Shown here: positions 1-11,512 of the stretch, piece after piece
Layout: each line of letters opens with the position of its first letter
How positions within the stretch are numbered: position 1 is the first letter of the stretch
Source: Dryococelus australis
Lineage: Eukaryota > Arthropoda > Insecta > Phasmatodea > Phasmatidae
Direction of reading: 5' to 3'
DNA: 64,000 bases
NCBI GenBank assembly: GCA_029891345.1
Contig: CM057005.1
Coordinates: 62,513,760-62,577,759 of the forward strand
Translations under genes and position numbers: made by a program
The notes under the pieces: model-generated
What the model saw: the letters and a program-made list of their open reading frames with translations, nothing else
Told to the model about the DNA's origin: nothing
Database searches by the model: none

Positions 1-2478
1 TCTAAAACCGACTCTCGCAATCGATTGTACACACGACTAAATTATAAAATCATTCAGGGAAGCAGAATGGACTGTATAAGAAATTAAACTCACATCATCG
101 TGCACAACAAAATATAATTTATTTAGGTACTTGTTTTATAAATTCTATTTGTTAAAAATATTTTAATACATTCTATCTTTTCATTTCTCATACGTTTGCA
201 GATCTTGGATAGTAGCCAACAGTCTCATCTGATGTAACCCTGGTCCTTCAATTCATCGATGATTGAAGATATTTCAACAACGTGTGAGAGATCCCCGCGT
301 TCTTTGCAGGTCAATAAAATGTATGAGTGTATAAACAAGATAATTTGAGTATTCAGAAAACATGTCACAGGAAACTCGTTGGAGGAATGTGTGGGAACGT
401 CGGGAGACTCATAATCCTTCTCGTTATATACTCCATCAACACTGTCCTCATGGCCATTATCAACAATGTTTTCTTCGTGATCGTCTTCGCCACCTCTTTC
501 TTCCCCATTACCAAGTTTACTTTTCTTCGTAGGTGGTGCATGGTCATCATCGGTGTTTAGATCCGTCTATCGTTTATTTTAAGTTCGTCGATTTCACAGG
601 AAAGTCTTGCAAGTGTACATTCTACACGAACAGACTGTACCTCGCTTCGTATATCTCTAATTCCGTCATTAGCATTAACTGCCTTGTCATAATCGTATGT
701 AGAGTTAGTACCCATCGATGCAGCAAGGGGTAGTGACATGATGAGACAACTGCAAGAAAATCTACATGATTTCTGTTGTCTCTGGTCTGCTCCCTACTCA
801 ACCTTGCAACCCGGCATCGTATGCAGTCAGTTAAACGCACGTGAACATTTTTGTGGAAAGTGAAACAAATTGGACTAAATTTAAACATTTTACTTACAAT
901 ACACCTTATTGTTTACCTTTGTACTGCTCGCTGGCGGTGTTGTTGCCCGGCACGACAGTAAAATTAAACTTTCCAGGGCACTTACGGAAGAAGAACTTCG
1001 TGCACGCGTCGCCTGGATCAACAAGTGACGTTATGGCGGCCGAAGTTCCCGTTCCTGCTATCGGCAGTACCGAGCGCTGTGATCGCCCTCCCCTGGTAGT
1101 GTGGGTGCGTTCCGTCATCTGCTCAGAAGGTCGGCGCGCCGTTCAAACGGCCGTTGGAGTGACGCAGTGTCGACCTTATTTGGACATGTTGTGAAATATG
1201 AACTCTTATTAGACGATCATTTCTAATAACCCTCTAGGGAATATTTCTTTTGATATCTCTCACTACCAAGCATAACGACTGTAGTTCCAAATATGGTAAT
1301 ACTTAAAATAATGAGAACTCATTGGGGTTTGGAATCTGTTCACCCCTCTAAGAATTATTGGAAAGATAACAGTATAAATGCCTTGTCCATCTACTCGTTT
1401 GGGGTCAGACGATTTCGGCCTCGAGGGAGTATCACCACACCTGAAGTTATGTAATTCATCAGTATACATTCTAGGCTCTTCAAGCAATAGGTCATGACGT
1501 CACTTTGACGCAAGGCTACATGTTCTAACATGGGCTTAAAACTTTGTAAATCTATTTGCTTGTAGATAGTATTTTATGATGACTCTCCAAGAAAGATATA
1601 TTATTTTTCTCCCCGAAAGTTAAGGCTTTCTAATTGCGACCAGTTGCTTTGGTCAGTGGACGAGGGGAGAAAAATGTCAAATCTAATTTTGCTAAGTATG
1701 TAATTAAAATGCAGGCAAGTCAAACTCCGCCTGTAGATTCAAGAATTTGAATAAGTTTTTTAAATGCCATATTTCTTTGTAATAAATGGCAAGATGGTGA
1801 TAATCGCTTATGAATTTCTTGTGGAAATTAAATGAAAAGGAGAGTTTGGTCAAGCAAGGCCCAGTCATGAGGGTTATACGAATTAATTTATAATTCAGGT
1901 TCAACATTTTGAATTGGCCTTTTGGGCTGGCCATATACAGCCAGTGAATTGTTTTTGTCAGGAAATTGAGAATATACAAAGATATATATTTTTCCGTGTT
2001 GAAAATATTTGTTGACACTTACCCTAAGGCATTATGGTTTGATGTGACCTTTTATGATGATTTTAATAAGATAAAATGGGCTTAAAGTTTGTATAACAAT
2101 TTGCATATCAGTACCTGTATAGTATTTTTTGAAGAACAGAGATTATTTCAGAATAATCATAGTATTCTCAAAGACTTATTTTAATGGAGAATTTTAGAAA
2201 ACACTGTAGTTTTCAAAGGAGATGTATAATCACTTAATCCTTTTTTTTTTTGTGATATCGTAACTGTTATTTTCTCAGAATGAATGTAAACAATATTTTA
2301 TATAATTCTATTTATGTTTTGCATACCAATGAAAAGAAATGAATAAAAATAACTGTGTACATTTAATTTATTGTTTTTTTTACTTGGCTCAGCAAATAAT
2401 ATACCTGACTTACTTGGAAGAAAAAAAACATATTTTTAGTGTTGGATTTTGCCATTTGTTTACTTTCTGTTCAGGCCA

Positions 2479-2922
2479 TCATATTTTTGGTTTATTTTTG
2501 GATTCAGTCTTGCTGTCTCCTTGAGTCAAGGAAGCAGCAAGGATCTGAATCACTTGCTGGCTCCCAGTAAACGAACCCTTGCAGATCCTGATGTGTTCCT
2601 TCAGTGTATCGTCTTGCATAAACTTCATGTGGTCACTGTAGTAATGTTTCATCATGCGAGTATCTTCATAGTCTGCAAACATATTATTTATTGTATTAAC
2701 AGGAGGTAAGGATTGCTGCTTCTCAGTGGGTGAAAGAACACTGCACTTGTCGACCTCGGCGAGTTCGTTTAAGTCATCACATCGAGTGAACTGTCTGGAA
2801 CATTTATAGCAGCTAAGAATCGCATAAAAAGCGTTCTTCAAACAAACAATCACTCTTCTCATGACACCGCTCGTTGCAACTTTTACCGAAAGTCCTGGCA
2901 CAGTAACAGCGCTGTTTTCCAT
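2479..2922 (-). CDS. Unassigned 147-codon ORF
   Basis: The frame runs from ATG at 2922 to a stop at 2479. I do not recognise it. It contains Cys pairs (CYKCSRQFTRC, and later HIRIC) that loosely recall zinc-binding segments but fit no family spacing. The upstream region in another frame (to 3010) is also Cys-rich, which hints at a frameshift. It could be the relic of a gene or transposon, or a chance ORF. No splice sites were assigned. Confidence 0.2.
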   Translation of the reverse strand: MENSAVTVPGLSVKVATSGVMRRVIVCLKNAFYAILSCYKCSRQFTRCDDLNELAEVDKCSVLSPTEKQQSLPPVNTINNMFADYEDTRMMKHYYSDHMKFMQDDTLKEHIRICKGSFTGSQQVIQILAASLTQGDSKTESKNKPKI

Positions 2923-3069
2923 TTAAATTTGTAGCAGTGGTTGGAGGTATGCATGTAGTTATACATGACATACTCGATTTCACATCGTCAGTGGTTTGCA
3001 TCGTAATCAAGCATACATGAATTCATGCGATTAATTCCTGCAGGCTGACTCCTGCTGACTGACTCCTGC

Positions 3070-3070
3070 A

Positions 3071-3105
<35 letters not shown>

Positions 3106-3113
3106 GTGTGTGT
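3070..3113. repeat. (TATG)n/(TG)n microsatellite
   Basis: A TA run changes into eight or so TATG units and then TG units. The Thr-Tyr-Ile-His style frame across it on the minus strand is an artefact of the repeat. Confidence 0.95.
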
Positions 3114-3240
3114 TATTCTCCCATCGGCCGACCGACCCTCGTTCATGCATAGTTTCATGACGGGGTATTTACGACTCCAGACAGACGAATGCAACCAATG
3201 TGGCCCAAATCCATTTCTCATCAAGTAATCTATAGCTCTA

Positions 3241-4470
3241 AGTATATGATATTTAGAATCTGATACTGTATATTTTCAAAGCGTCATACTTAATAAATGA
3301 AATCTCTCCATAGGTCGTTATTATTCCTTTAATAAATTAAGAAACAATGCTTCATATATAGGCATAACACATTGAAACAATTTAGGCTGCAAAGGTATAC
3401 TGCAATACAGTATTAACTGCCAAGGACCAAGGCGTCATCTGAATTACAGGATGACGGTGAGAATTTTTTGACACAACTGGTTTCTGAACAGATTTAGGCC
3501 ATCATGCAAATCATGTGAAGTCTTGAACAGTTTGTTTGCTAAAAGAAACATTAGAAAGGAAGACGTTTACAGCGTATATATTTTTGTAAGGTTATAAGGA
3601 TGCAAAAGACATGACTAGGTTCGACCCTAATGACATTATTGCCTACAGAACTTTCAATGTTGTTGTTACAGCCGATGACGGTCATCCCGTAATTCAGGCG
3701 ACGCCTTGTTTGCTAAAAGAAACGTTAGAATGGAAGATGATTTTAGTGAAACTAGAATTGATTTCTATCTCCATTGACAGCAGCAGGTCATCAATCATAC
3801 ATGTTTCAGGGACTATCAAAACGAGAAGATTCAAGAAAGAGGCACATAAGAGTGGCACTGTAATAAACTAGTGCTTAAAGCCCAGTTTAAAAAATGTGTA
3901 TTGCCCTTAGAATTATCTTTTAGATAATAGGTCGTATTTATGTTTTTTACTTTTTATTTCGTGATTAACCTGCAGCCGAAGTGTGTCGATCGAATTTAGA
4001 TGCAATTTGTAGGCCTGCGTACAGAGAGAGTTACACAGACTGTAGGGGGCGGAGGTGTAAGTTTATCGTGCGGAAGATTTAAACAAAACCGGTCGCTGTA
4101 TTCAGACATACGCAGTGCGAACCACTGGTGTGTGGCACCCGTTGTTCGTGATTCCTATACTCACAGAATCTCACAGAACCTTTCGCCCATAGTGTTCCCG
4201 AACGACAATTACACTGCAGAGGTACCCAGGAATCCTCCCGCAGTAGAACAGGATGGTCGTCATTGTGAAATCTGAAGCTCACTTTCATCAGGGATCAGCG
4301 TTGGTCCCCATCGATCACGGCCCCGGCCAGCGAGCTGTGTTCGCCGATTCGACGCGTGGGCAGAAGAACGTCGTCGACCGACGTGTTCTGCATCGTGGAG
4401 TCTGTCCCTCTTCGTCTGGTACAAGACAGTCACTCCCAGCAGGGGTCGGGTTCTACCGGGGAGAGAAAAA
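3241..4470. other. No gene seen
   Basis: AT-rich to 3.95 kb, then more GC-rich to 4.47 kb. Open frames at 3611-3871 and 4000-4275 (+) show no family motif. Confidence 0.5.
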
Positions 4471-4477
4471 AGGGCCT

Positions 4478-4479
<2 letters not shown>

Positions 4480-4524
<45 letters not shown>
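4480..4524. repeat. (TG)n microsatellite
   Basis: About 20 uninterrupted TG units followed by CGTG. Cys-Val or His-Thr repeats in frames across it are artefacts. Confidence 0.95.
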
Positions 4525-4525
<1 letters not shown>

Positions 4526-4550
4526 AAGGGGGAGGACGAAAAATTCAGGA

Positions 4551-4764
4551 GGTTCTGAACATCGAGCCCTTGAGAGCTGATGAGGGTGAAGCAAGGTGAA
4601 CATGGAGCAGAGCGTAGGAAACGGGAGACCCCCGAGAAAACCCGTCTACCAGCGGCATCGTCCGGCACGATACCCACGTGCGATAATCCGGGAGCGATTC
4701 CGCCGGAAGTCGAACCCGGTTCGCTTAGGTGGGAGGCGAGTCTTCTGATCACAACGTCTCAGCG
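4551..4764 (-). repeat. tRNA-derived SINE, copy 1 (minus)
   Basis: Read on the minus strand it has a tRNA-like head (GCCTCCCACCTAAGC, then B-box GGGTTCGACTTCC) and a body with CGTGGGTATCGTGCCGG and TTTTCTCGGGGGTCTCCC. The same blocks occur in the copies at 43.99 kb and 63.70 kb. It lies beside the (TG)n run. Such elements are transcribed by RNA polymerase III from the internal A and B boxes and are moved by LINE proteins. Confidence 0.8.
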
Positions 4765-5069
4765 AAGCTATGAAAATGATGAGGCGATGGAAAAGTAATA
4801 ATGGCGAGATAACTCATATGCAAGGAAATACTTGTGTTCTCAGCCTGCACACATCTACTGAGTCACACTTTCTCCTTTTTCGCACACAAAAAAGGAATTT
4901 GTTGTTCCTCACAGCATGCTCACTCGTTTCTATGTTCCCAAAACAAAGAAAAACTTCTTGAAAACAGCCTTTCATCAAATTTCCCTCCCCTCTTCTTTTA
5001 TTTCCCCAAAATGTACTTTGTAGTTTTCGTCATGGGCCCCCCTTGTAGGCACCCCTGAATATCCAACTA

Positions 5070-5341
5070 TAAGCTGTTCACTGTAAACTGAACACTTTTG
5101 AAAGCCCTACCTAAGATCTGCTTGTATGCACCTTGTGTATTATTCCACCTTATACAAAATTGACCCTGCCAAGGGTTTCATCACTTTATTTACGCGTCGG
5201 TAGAGCGAAAGTACGAAATTATTAGAAGAGTAAATATTTTTAAAATACACTTATTTTTACAAATCGATGCTTAAAAAAACAGAAAGAAAAAATAATAGTT
5301 TCAGTTATTACAAATGGTTACCTAACACTTTTAATTCGACG

Positions 5342-5376
<35 letters not shown>

Positions 5377-5510
5377 CTACTTTCCCTCCATCGTTACCAA
5401 CTTTACTGGGCACATGCCACTCAGTGCACCAGTTAAAATATATTCAGGCAGCGGCAGTGACCTTTTCTGAGGTTGATTTTAAAAGTGCTCACTTTATCGT
5501 GAACCGCCTT
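5070..5510. mobile_element. MITE family A, copy 1
   Basis: TA target duplications (5068-5069 and 5511-5512) flank inverted ends resembling AGGCTGTTCACGGTAAAG. The left end continues as CTGAACACTTTTGAAAGCCC; the right end reads GTGCTCACTTTATCGTGAAC. The inside matches copy 2 at 39980-40401 (shared blocks CTTGTATGCAC and TGTGTATTATTCCACC). A (TA)n run at 5345-5375 is internal. There is no coding capacity. TA targets and short inverted ends suggest mobilisation by a Tc1/mariner-class transposase. Confidence 0.85.
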
Positions 5511-5898
5511 TAATTCAAACTTGCTACTAAAAATTACACACACACTAGCACAGATGTCTTAACCCAGGATTCAAAAGCGTAACTCTTCACAGCATAAGCT
5601 GGCGTTCTAACTACCACGACACGGAAATCAATAGGGATAACTTGTTGTGAATCCAAATTTCTGAGACGTCTTCGCCCCAAATCTACTTTGTCTAGTAACA
5701 ACTGTCGCAAGGCAAGTATTGCGTTCGGTGTTTTAACACTTTTGAATATTGTTCTAATGTTTTCAAGCAGTGCCATTCACATTTCTGGCACTTTCGCGTG
5801 AAAACGTGTTCCTAATAAGATACCCTACCTTATCTCTTGTTGTCAAGCGTGGATAAATGTGTTCCGTTAATTTACGTGGTTATTATTAAAGTTTTCTA
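5511..5898. other. Spacer between two MITEs
   Basis: About 390 bases of AT-rich DNA with a short minus-strand frame at 5534-5776. No recognisable gene. Confidence 0.5.
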
Positions 5899-6727
5899 TA
5901 GGCTGTTCATGGTAAAGTGAACACTTTTGAGGCCCTAGTTATTTTTTCTTTTCAACCATTTTTTATCCGCTAACCACATTTTTAAATAAACATTGGTGTG
6001 TGTAAGAAACAGTGTGTAGAGAAAGTGTGGGTATTATGGAATACCATTTTTATTACAAGGTTTCGGAGTATAAGGCAATTTTTGTTTATCTCGATAGTCG
6101 CATATATGCAATATGTATAGTTTTGACAACCTATTTGGATATGTACGGATTGTAAATTCATAAACGTATACGAGAAAAATGTTATTTTGCACTAAAACAT
6201 AATTGGAGGGTAATATGAAATAGTCGGGTAAAATGGAATAGTCAGGTTAATTAAGGCAAATCAAACATAATGTCAATTTACATGAAGCGTAATTAGTCAA
6301 TAAACATGGATGTTGATAGAGAACATCTGTAAACATAGAGAAATGTATTACTTACAATAATCGGAAATGTGTTTAATTCTTTCGGTACCAGCACAGTCAT
6401 TACGTGCCCATAAATAACATGACAAACGCTGCACCCACACTTCTCCTCTTGAATCCTGAGAAAACAGTCCTTGGCAAAATATGTACTCAGCATCATCAGA
6501 AACAGGTGTTGTTCAGGGTGAGAAGTGCAGTTCGGATGAAGTATCTGAGTGGGAAGATTCGTCATCAACGCTGTATTCATTATCTAATCGTTTCAATGAA
6601 TTTGAAGGTTTTTTCACTAATTTTAATTTTCCCTGGGACAGGAACTTTCTTTGCTGTTAAATTCTTCTTTAACTTCCCAGTCTCATTACTGAAGACTTTT
6701 CCAGGTGTTAATTGTTTCACAGCAATC

Positions 6728-8242
6728 TCAGTCTTTAACTTGGTCTTGTATTGTGATGATGTCAACACAGTGGGAGTTTCTGCCCCCCCCCCCCTTGTTT
6801 GATGTCGTTTTCACTGGTGGAGGAGGATAAATGTGAAGTGGTAAGACAGTATCAGGAGTTTTTGAGCAACCTGCTACTGTTTCAACTGCCAAAACTGTAT
6901 CAATATTAGTGGATGGATGGTTTGAACTGCTCACGGTCCTGGGTGTTTCATCGTGGACACTTTTCTGTGCACCAGTGTCATTGTCTGATGAAGGCATGTC
7001 AGGAATGTGTTTTGGTTCAGTGAATATCAAAGAGGCAGTCCAATAATCTTCCTCTGTGAACATATTCCTACATACTGGACAAATCCCTGTGGCCTTGATG
7101 ACATTTACAGCAATGTCGCCTCTTTGGGCTTTTAAATAAGCACGTCTAAAGTGTTCCATGTCAAACACATTGAATGGGCGTGAGCCATGTCTTAGAAATG
7201 TACGTACCTCCTCACTAAAGTGAGTTTTCAAAAGTCACTTAAACGATTTATCCAAGAGTTGCAGTTTATGTGTTGTGTGTAAGGGTATGCAGATAATAGT
7301 GACATGATTTTCCCTTGCCATGTTGGTAACTTCAATATTTCGCTTGTGGGTAGAGAGGCATTCAGCACCAACAAAACGGAAGACTCCTGTGTGGGCTTTA
7401 CATATTGCAGGAAATGAGCAAACCACTATGTGAAAATGCTTGTTTGTACCCATCCACTAGGGTGGCATGTTGCGATTGAACCAGGGGGAGCACCTCTCAT
7501 GAGTTGTTGATTCATGTTTTTCAAGGGGAAAATAACCAGAGGTGGGACAAATTGACCACCAGCACTCCAACACGTGATGATAGTCACCAATAACCCCCTT
7601 TCCACTGATGTCAAGGCTCCAATTTGCCGTTCACCATGGAGTCCTACCGCATGAGGAATTTTACATTGCACTACCGACAAACCAGTTTCTTCTACATTGT
7701 AGACATGCTCAGCTGAATACTTGTGCTCCTCAAACTGTTTTTCCAGCAGATCGAAAAATGCACATATTTATTCTCTGTTTAACCCTCTGGCTCTGGAAAA
7801 TGATATACCTGCTGGCTTTCGGATAGACAACTTGCCTTTATTCCTCTTTATGAACCCAGGAAACCAATCCTTTTCTGCTCTGTCGTCTTTCCCAAATGGA
7901 TGGGCTATGTTATTGCGCACAGCTAGCTGAAATGCTAATGCAAAAACATCTTTGGGGGTTAGGTCAAAAAACATGGCTTCCATTTCCACTAAGTACTTAA
8001 CAAGCTCTTACTCCAACTCAGGGATAAACAATGGTTTACGCCCAAGGTTTGTAGATGCAGCTTTCTTGGCGTCTGGCTCCTTACTGTTGGCTAGACGAAA
8101 GAGTGAATCTCTTGGTAACTGAAACACTTTTGATGCCTTGATGTATCCTATCTTCTCCCTAACAGCAGAGATTGCTTTGGCCATTTTATCTTCCTTCTAT
8201 AGCTTCCTTTTTCTTAGTTTGGTCTTCCTTCTTCTTACCCAT
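6728..8242 (-). pseudogene. pogo/Tigger (CENP-B/jerky class) transposase, broken
   Basis: In order it shows a pipsqueak-type HTH (AISAVREKIGYIKASKVFQL, then PRDSLFRL), a CENP-B-type HTH with WFPGFIKRN and RKPAGISFSRARGLNRE, and a DDE catalytic core with blocks YNVEETGLSVVQ, IITCWSAGGQFVPPLVIFP and HTTHKLQLLDKSF. The C-terminal block reads AVNVIKATGICPVCRNMFTE. Members of this class cut and paste at TA sites. This copy is dead: stops interrupt the psq-CENPB linker and follow GLNRE, there are frameshifts near 7450 and 7232, the first catalytic Asp is Glu (NVEETG for NVDETG), and the second block is eroded. The Pro- and Gly-rich tail at 6728-6830 includes a poly-C run at 6783-6794. Confidence 0.85.
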
Positions 8243-8777
8243 CTCTGAAAATAAAAGAGAAAGCATTCAATCTCACTTTATAATATTATGCAAAACAATT
8301 GTTGAACACATGATTAAGGCTCCGCTACAATTGATTTAGCACATGCACAACTAACACATTAGCACAGATTCACACGCAAAGCACAAATCTAAAGCTACAA
8401 TAAAATATAGCACACGCTCAGAAAAATTACATTTATCAAATACAAGGGAACCTCTGTTCGGTAATTTGTGCCAGCATGTGTTGGTAACATTAAAATTAAA
8501 ACTACCTATGCTATGTGTGGTTATAGAGAGTATCGTTCCAATACTCTGTTTGTACTTTCCGTGCGTGTGATATTTTCAGTGCCAAAGCAATTGCTGTATC
8601 GGAGACTTTACATACGATGATATTCAACAGCATGTACGTAAATAATTATATTGACTTACATTCTAGCCATTTGTAATGGCACTAATTTATTTTTAAAAAA
8701 ACCAAAGAAATAAATAACTTTTATTGTACTGCCTTTTGTTAAATAAACATTAATAGCATATCTTAAATATGCAATTA

Positions 8778-8854
8778 TATGTCGGGTAATATGGAATACT
8801 AATCATTTTATCGGATATTATGAAATAGTAGGTATTTCATATTGCCCGACTCGC
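8778..8854. repeat. Imperfect palindrome of transposon terminal motif
   Basis: GTCGGGTAATATGGAATAC is faced by an inverted copy ending in GTATTTCATATTGCCCGAC, with GGATATTATGAAATA between. The motif matches the inner part of the pogo inverted ends. Inference: subterminal transposase-binding sites or the end of a nested deletion derivative. Confidence 0.7.
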
Positions 8855-9262
8855 AACGTTTGAAAACTACTGTTCTCCTAACCTTACTAGATGAAAAATG
8901 GAAGTACAAATTCTTGGAAATAGCACCGTTGACTCTTACGCTTTATTGTACATCATGATTAATATTGTTAACACACTTCAAAACACCGTTAAAAAATTTT
9001 TAACACTCACCTGCAAAAACTTTCCAAACGCAAAAAACTAATAATCGTTTACACAGCAGCCCAAAGACGAGCGACGCTCATGAGACTGTACGCATGACAC
9101 CATTCGAGCACTGCAAAGTAGTTCGACAGCCCTTCGATAGTTTGCAGCAGCTTACAGCTCAGATATCCACATATTCCATATTATCCGCCTATTTCATAAT
9201 ACCCGCACTTCCTCTATATTCCACCGCACTCGGAAGATGACGTCTGAGGCTAAAATAATATA

Positions 9263-10110
9263 CAGAATGTGTCTAAATTCCCATTAGGCCCTACACAATG
9301 TAAGGACTTTGTAGTGGGGACCAAAACGGTTACGTTTTACATAGGAACTTAGGTGCGGAAATGTACCGTTTCCCCGCAACATGCAAAACACCACCACAAC
9401 ACATGTTGACCTCTCCCACGTCTGCAACACACAGTACGTTGTTTTTCTTTAGGGTTCACTTACAAGACGGGCTCGATGTAACGACCAGCGACGTCTATAG
9501 AAACACGGCACCTACGTACCATGTCATGGTACACACGATCACCAATACCAAGAAGTCCAAGATCTGCCGCAGCCGTAATCTGAGCCAGAAGGCTTCCTCT
9601 GATTCCACAGGGGTCTCGTACATCAAGCCCTTCATGTGGCCCCACAGGAAGTAGTCTAGCGGAGTCAAGTCGTGTGAACGTGCAGGCCCAGCAATCGGGC
9701 CACCTCGACCTATCCACCCCGTCGCTTGGCTTCCTGTGGAGCCACATGAAGGGCTTGATGTACGAGACCCCTGTGGAATCAGAGGAAGACCTGCTGGCCT
9801 GTATTATGGTTGCGGCGGATCTTGGACTTCTTGTTATTGGTGATTGTGTGTACCAGAACATGGTACGTAGGCATCGTGTTTGTGTAGGCGTCGCTGGTCG
9901 TCACATCGAGCCCTTCTTGTAAGTGGACCCTGAAGAAAAACAACGTACAGTATGTTGCAGACGTGGGAGAGGTCAACATGTGATGTGGTGGTGTTTTGTT
10001 TGTCGCGGGGAAACGGTACGTTTCCGCACCTAAGTTCCTGTGCAAAACGTAATCGTCTTGCTACCCCACTACAAAGCCCTTACAGTGTGTAATGAGAATT
10101 TAGACACCCC
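9263..10110. mobile_element. Palindromic (foldback) element built from a mariner-like transposase end
   Basis: Two arms of about 385 bp (9263-9651 and 9730-10110) are inverted copies of each other with roughly 90% identity by eye, around a 78-bp loop. The ends carry GTGTCTAAATTCYCATTA. The arms contain the C-terminus of an IS630/Tc1-mariner-type transposase. The loop plus left arm on the minus strand reads GRGGPIAGPARSHDLTPLD followed by YFLWGHMKGLMYETPVESEE, covering the third catalytic Asp. The right arm on the plus strand restarts within FLW-HMKG and continues to MVRRHRVCVGVAGRHIEPFL and a stop at 9920. TA flanks both ends (9261-9262 and 10111-10112). It lies inside MITE family B copy 2. 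Confidence 0.82.
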
Positions 10111-10170
10111 TATTATATTATTCCAAATGAGAGGGCTTTCAAAGATGCTCACTTTATCGTTAATAGCCTA

Positions 10171-11021
10171 AATCGACTTTGTGCTTTACTCGGATCCCAA
10201 ACGGCGCGTCTATCACGTCAGGGAAGCACAGGGCAATTTGTGTAACTTCCTCCTCACTTCGTGGTTGTATTTGCAATTCCTACTCGTGCTATTATATTGG
10301 TAGCATCCCCTTCAAAGTGTAGTATGCCTCGGAGACGCATTCAACAACACTTAAAAATTTGGACGCGTTCGAGAGGGGTCGCATCGCAGAGCTGAGGGAA
10401 GCGAGATGGTAATTTCGCTGTATTTCACGTCACACATATGGTGCGATTACCACAGAATCTTACTTTCCATTCGCCAGATATTATTTGATTTGCATCGTGT
10501 GTGTGTGCGTGCGTGCGCTCGCACGCTACGCACGTGAAAATATCATATTGTTGATATATTTTGTGTCATGTAATCTATTTATGTAAGGTTTATTAAGACT
10601 TATTTCATGTTCTAAATGATGGCGATTCACAGTACAAATATAATGATTTAGTGAAACGCTATTGATCACTGATTTTAAGACATTTTATAGTGAGATTGTT
10701 CGAACATTTTTTTGTTTTGAATTAATTTAGTGTGAACTAAATCACAATGAATATGTAACCTTACGCTACTTAAAAAGTGTTTCATACGGGTAACGGCCTT
10801 GTAATCAAAGTGGTAAGAATTAAGCGCTAACGATATACCACAAATTCGCCACAAAAAAACTTTTATAACTTTTATTGCCGTCAATTTAATTTCATTATTA
10901 TTGCCTATTTTTTATTCATTAACACCTTTACAACTTCCCGGCGAATACAGACCCGTGATAGTGGACGTTTACTTTTAAAATTTATGTTACTTCTCATCAG
11001 CACAGACCATACGATCCATTA
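10171..11021. other. No gene seen
   Basis: About 850 bp of AT-rich spacer between the nested MITE and its compact paralogue. A short GT/GC-rich run lies at 10497-10530. Confidence 0.5.
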
Positions 11022-11262
11022 TAGAATATTCACGGTAAAGTGAGCATTTTTGAAAGCCCCTTCATTTGGAACAATAGTCAATAAATATATATTTTTGTAG
11101 CCTTACACGTTAACTTTTGAGTCCAGTGGAATATACACATTGTGTTTATTACTTACATGGCAATATTTATTTAAAAATCTGATAAAGGTTAGGAAAATAG
11201 CTGAAGAGAAAAAGTAGTTAGGGCCTCATAAGTGCTCACTTTACCGTTAACAGTCACTAGCC
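11022..11262. mobile_element. MITE family B, copy 1 (compact reference copy)
   Basis: A 241-bp element with TA target sites (11020-11021 and 11263-11264) and inverted ends around CACGGTAAAGTGAGCA and TGCTCACTTTACCGTTAA. The inside has CAATAGTCAATAAATAT, GTGGAATATACACATTGTG and GGCAATATTTATTT. The same blocks, in the same order, appear at the edges of the two larger nested copies (5899-10168, reverse; 48374-52175, same direction). Confidence 0.87.
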
Positions 11263-11499
11263 TACATTTATGGTCGTAACGCTTCAAAAAACCCCTACTT
11301 ATTCCTGTCAAAGTTATCTCAGTTTATTTTTGCAATGCGTATGCTACCTTAACATTTATTTACTATATTTATTATTTGTTCGTAGTAGGGAAAAGTTCCT
11401 TGACGCACAAAGGCGTAGGGTGTCGGATTCGGATTCGGCCGACCGCCATATTGTGACATCACCCATCCGCCATATTTTACCCATATGACCATTGATACT

Positions 11500-11512
11500 T
11501 GACCTTTGACCC
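11500..11512 (-). promoter_or_regulatory. DR1-like nuclear receptor motif
   Basis: TGACCTTTGACCC is the reverse complement of GGGTCAAAGGTCA, a direct repeat of the AGGTCA half-site spaced by one base, as bound by RXR/USP or HNF4-type receptors. It lies in a run of TTGACC-like words (11490-11560). Binding is not shown. Confidence 0.35.

Larger units (their letters stand above)
1..3240. other. No gene recognised; CpG-rich patch and an unassigned minus-strand ORF
   Basis: This is mostly AT-rich DNA. A CpG-rich patch at about 930-1170 with short overlapping frames on both strands could be an old promoter or repeat end; nothing more can be said. A (TATG)n/(TG)n microsatellite lies at 3070-3113. 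The ORF at 2479-2922 is listed separately. Confidence 0.5.
6019..9214 (-). mobile_element. pogo/Tigger-like DNA transposon, 3.2 kb, nested in a MITE
   Basis: The inverted ends are GAGAAAGTGTGGGTATTATG at left and, in reverse complement, GAGGAAGTGCGGGTATTATG at right. They are flanked by TA (6017-6018 and 9215-9216), with the single-TA empty site visible in the paralogue at 11.0-11.26 kb. The element encodes a decayed transposase on the minus strand (6728-8242). Extra copies of the terminal motif GGTAATATGRAATA lie near both ends (6211-6245 and 8778-8854). Confidence 0.88.
5899..10168. mobile_element. MITE family B, copy 2, split by two nested insertions
   Basis: The outer ends (AGGCTGTTCATGGTAAAGTG at left; CACTTTATCGTTAATAGCC at right) and adjoining sequence match the compact copy at 11022-11262 read in reverse. 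That copy shows the uninterrupted order: end, GAGGCCCTA block, TTTTTAAATAAA block, TGTG-TA-TATTCCAC junction, ATTCCAAATGA block, end. Here the junction TA is duplicated around a pogo-like transposon (6019-9214), and a palindromic element (9263-10110) interrupts the next segment. Flanking TA target sites are at 5897-5898 and 10169-10170. Confidence 0.85.

Noticed and set aside
4253-4752. Frames with Cys-Val or His-Thr runs
   Set aside because: They cross the (TG)n repeat and the SINE.
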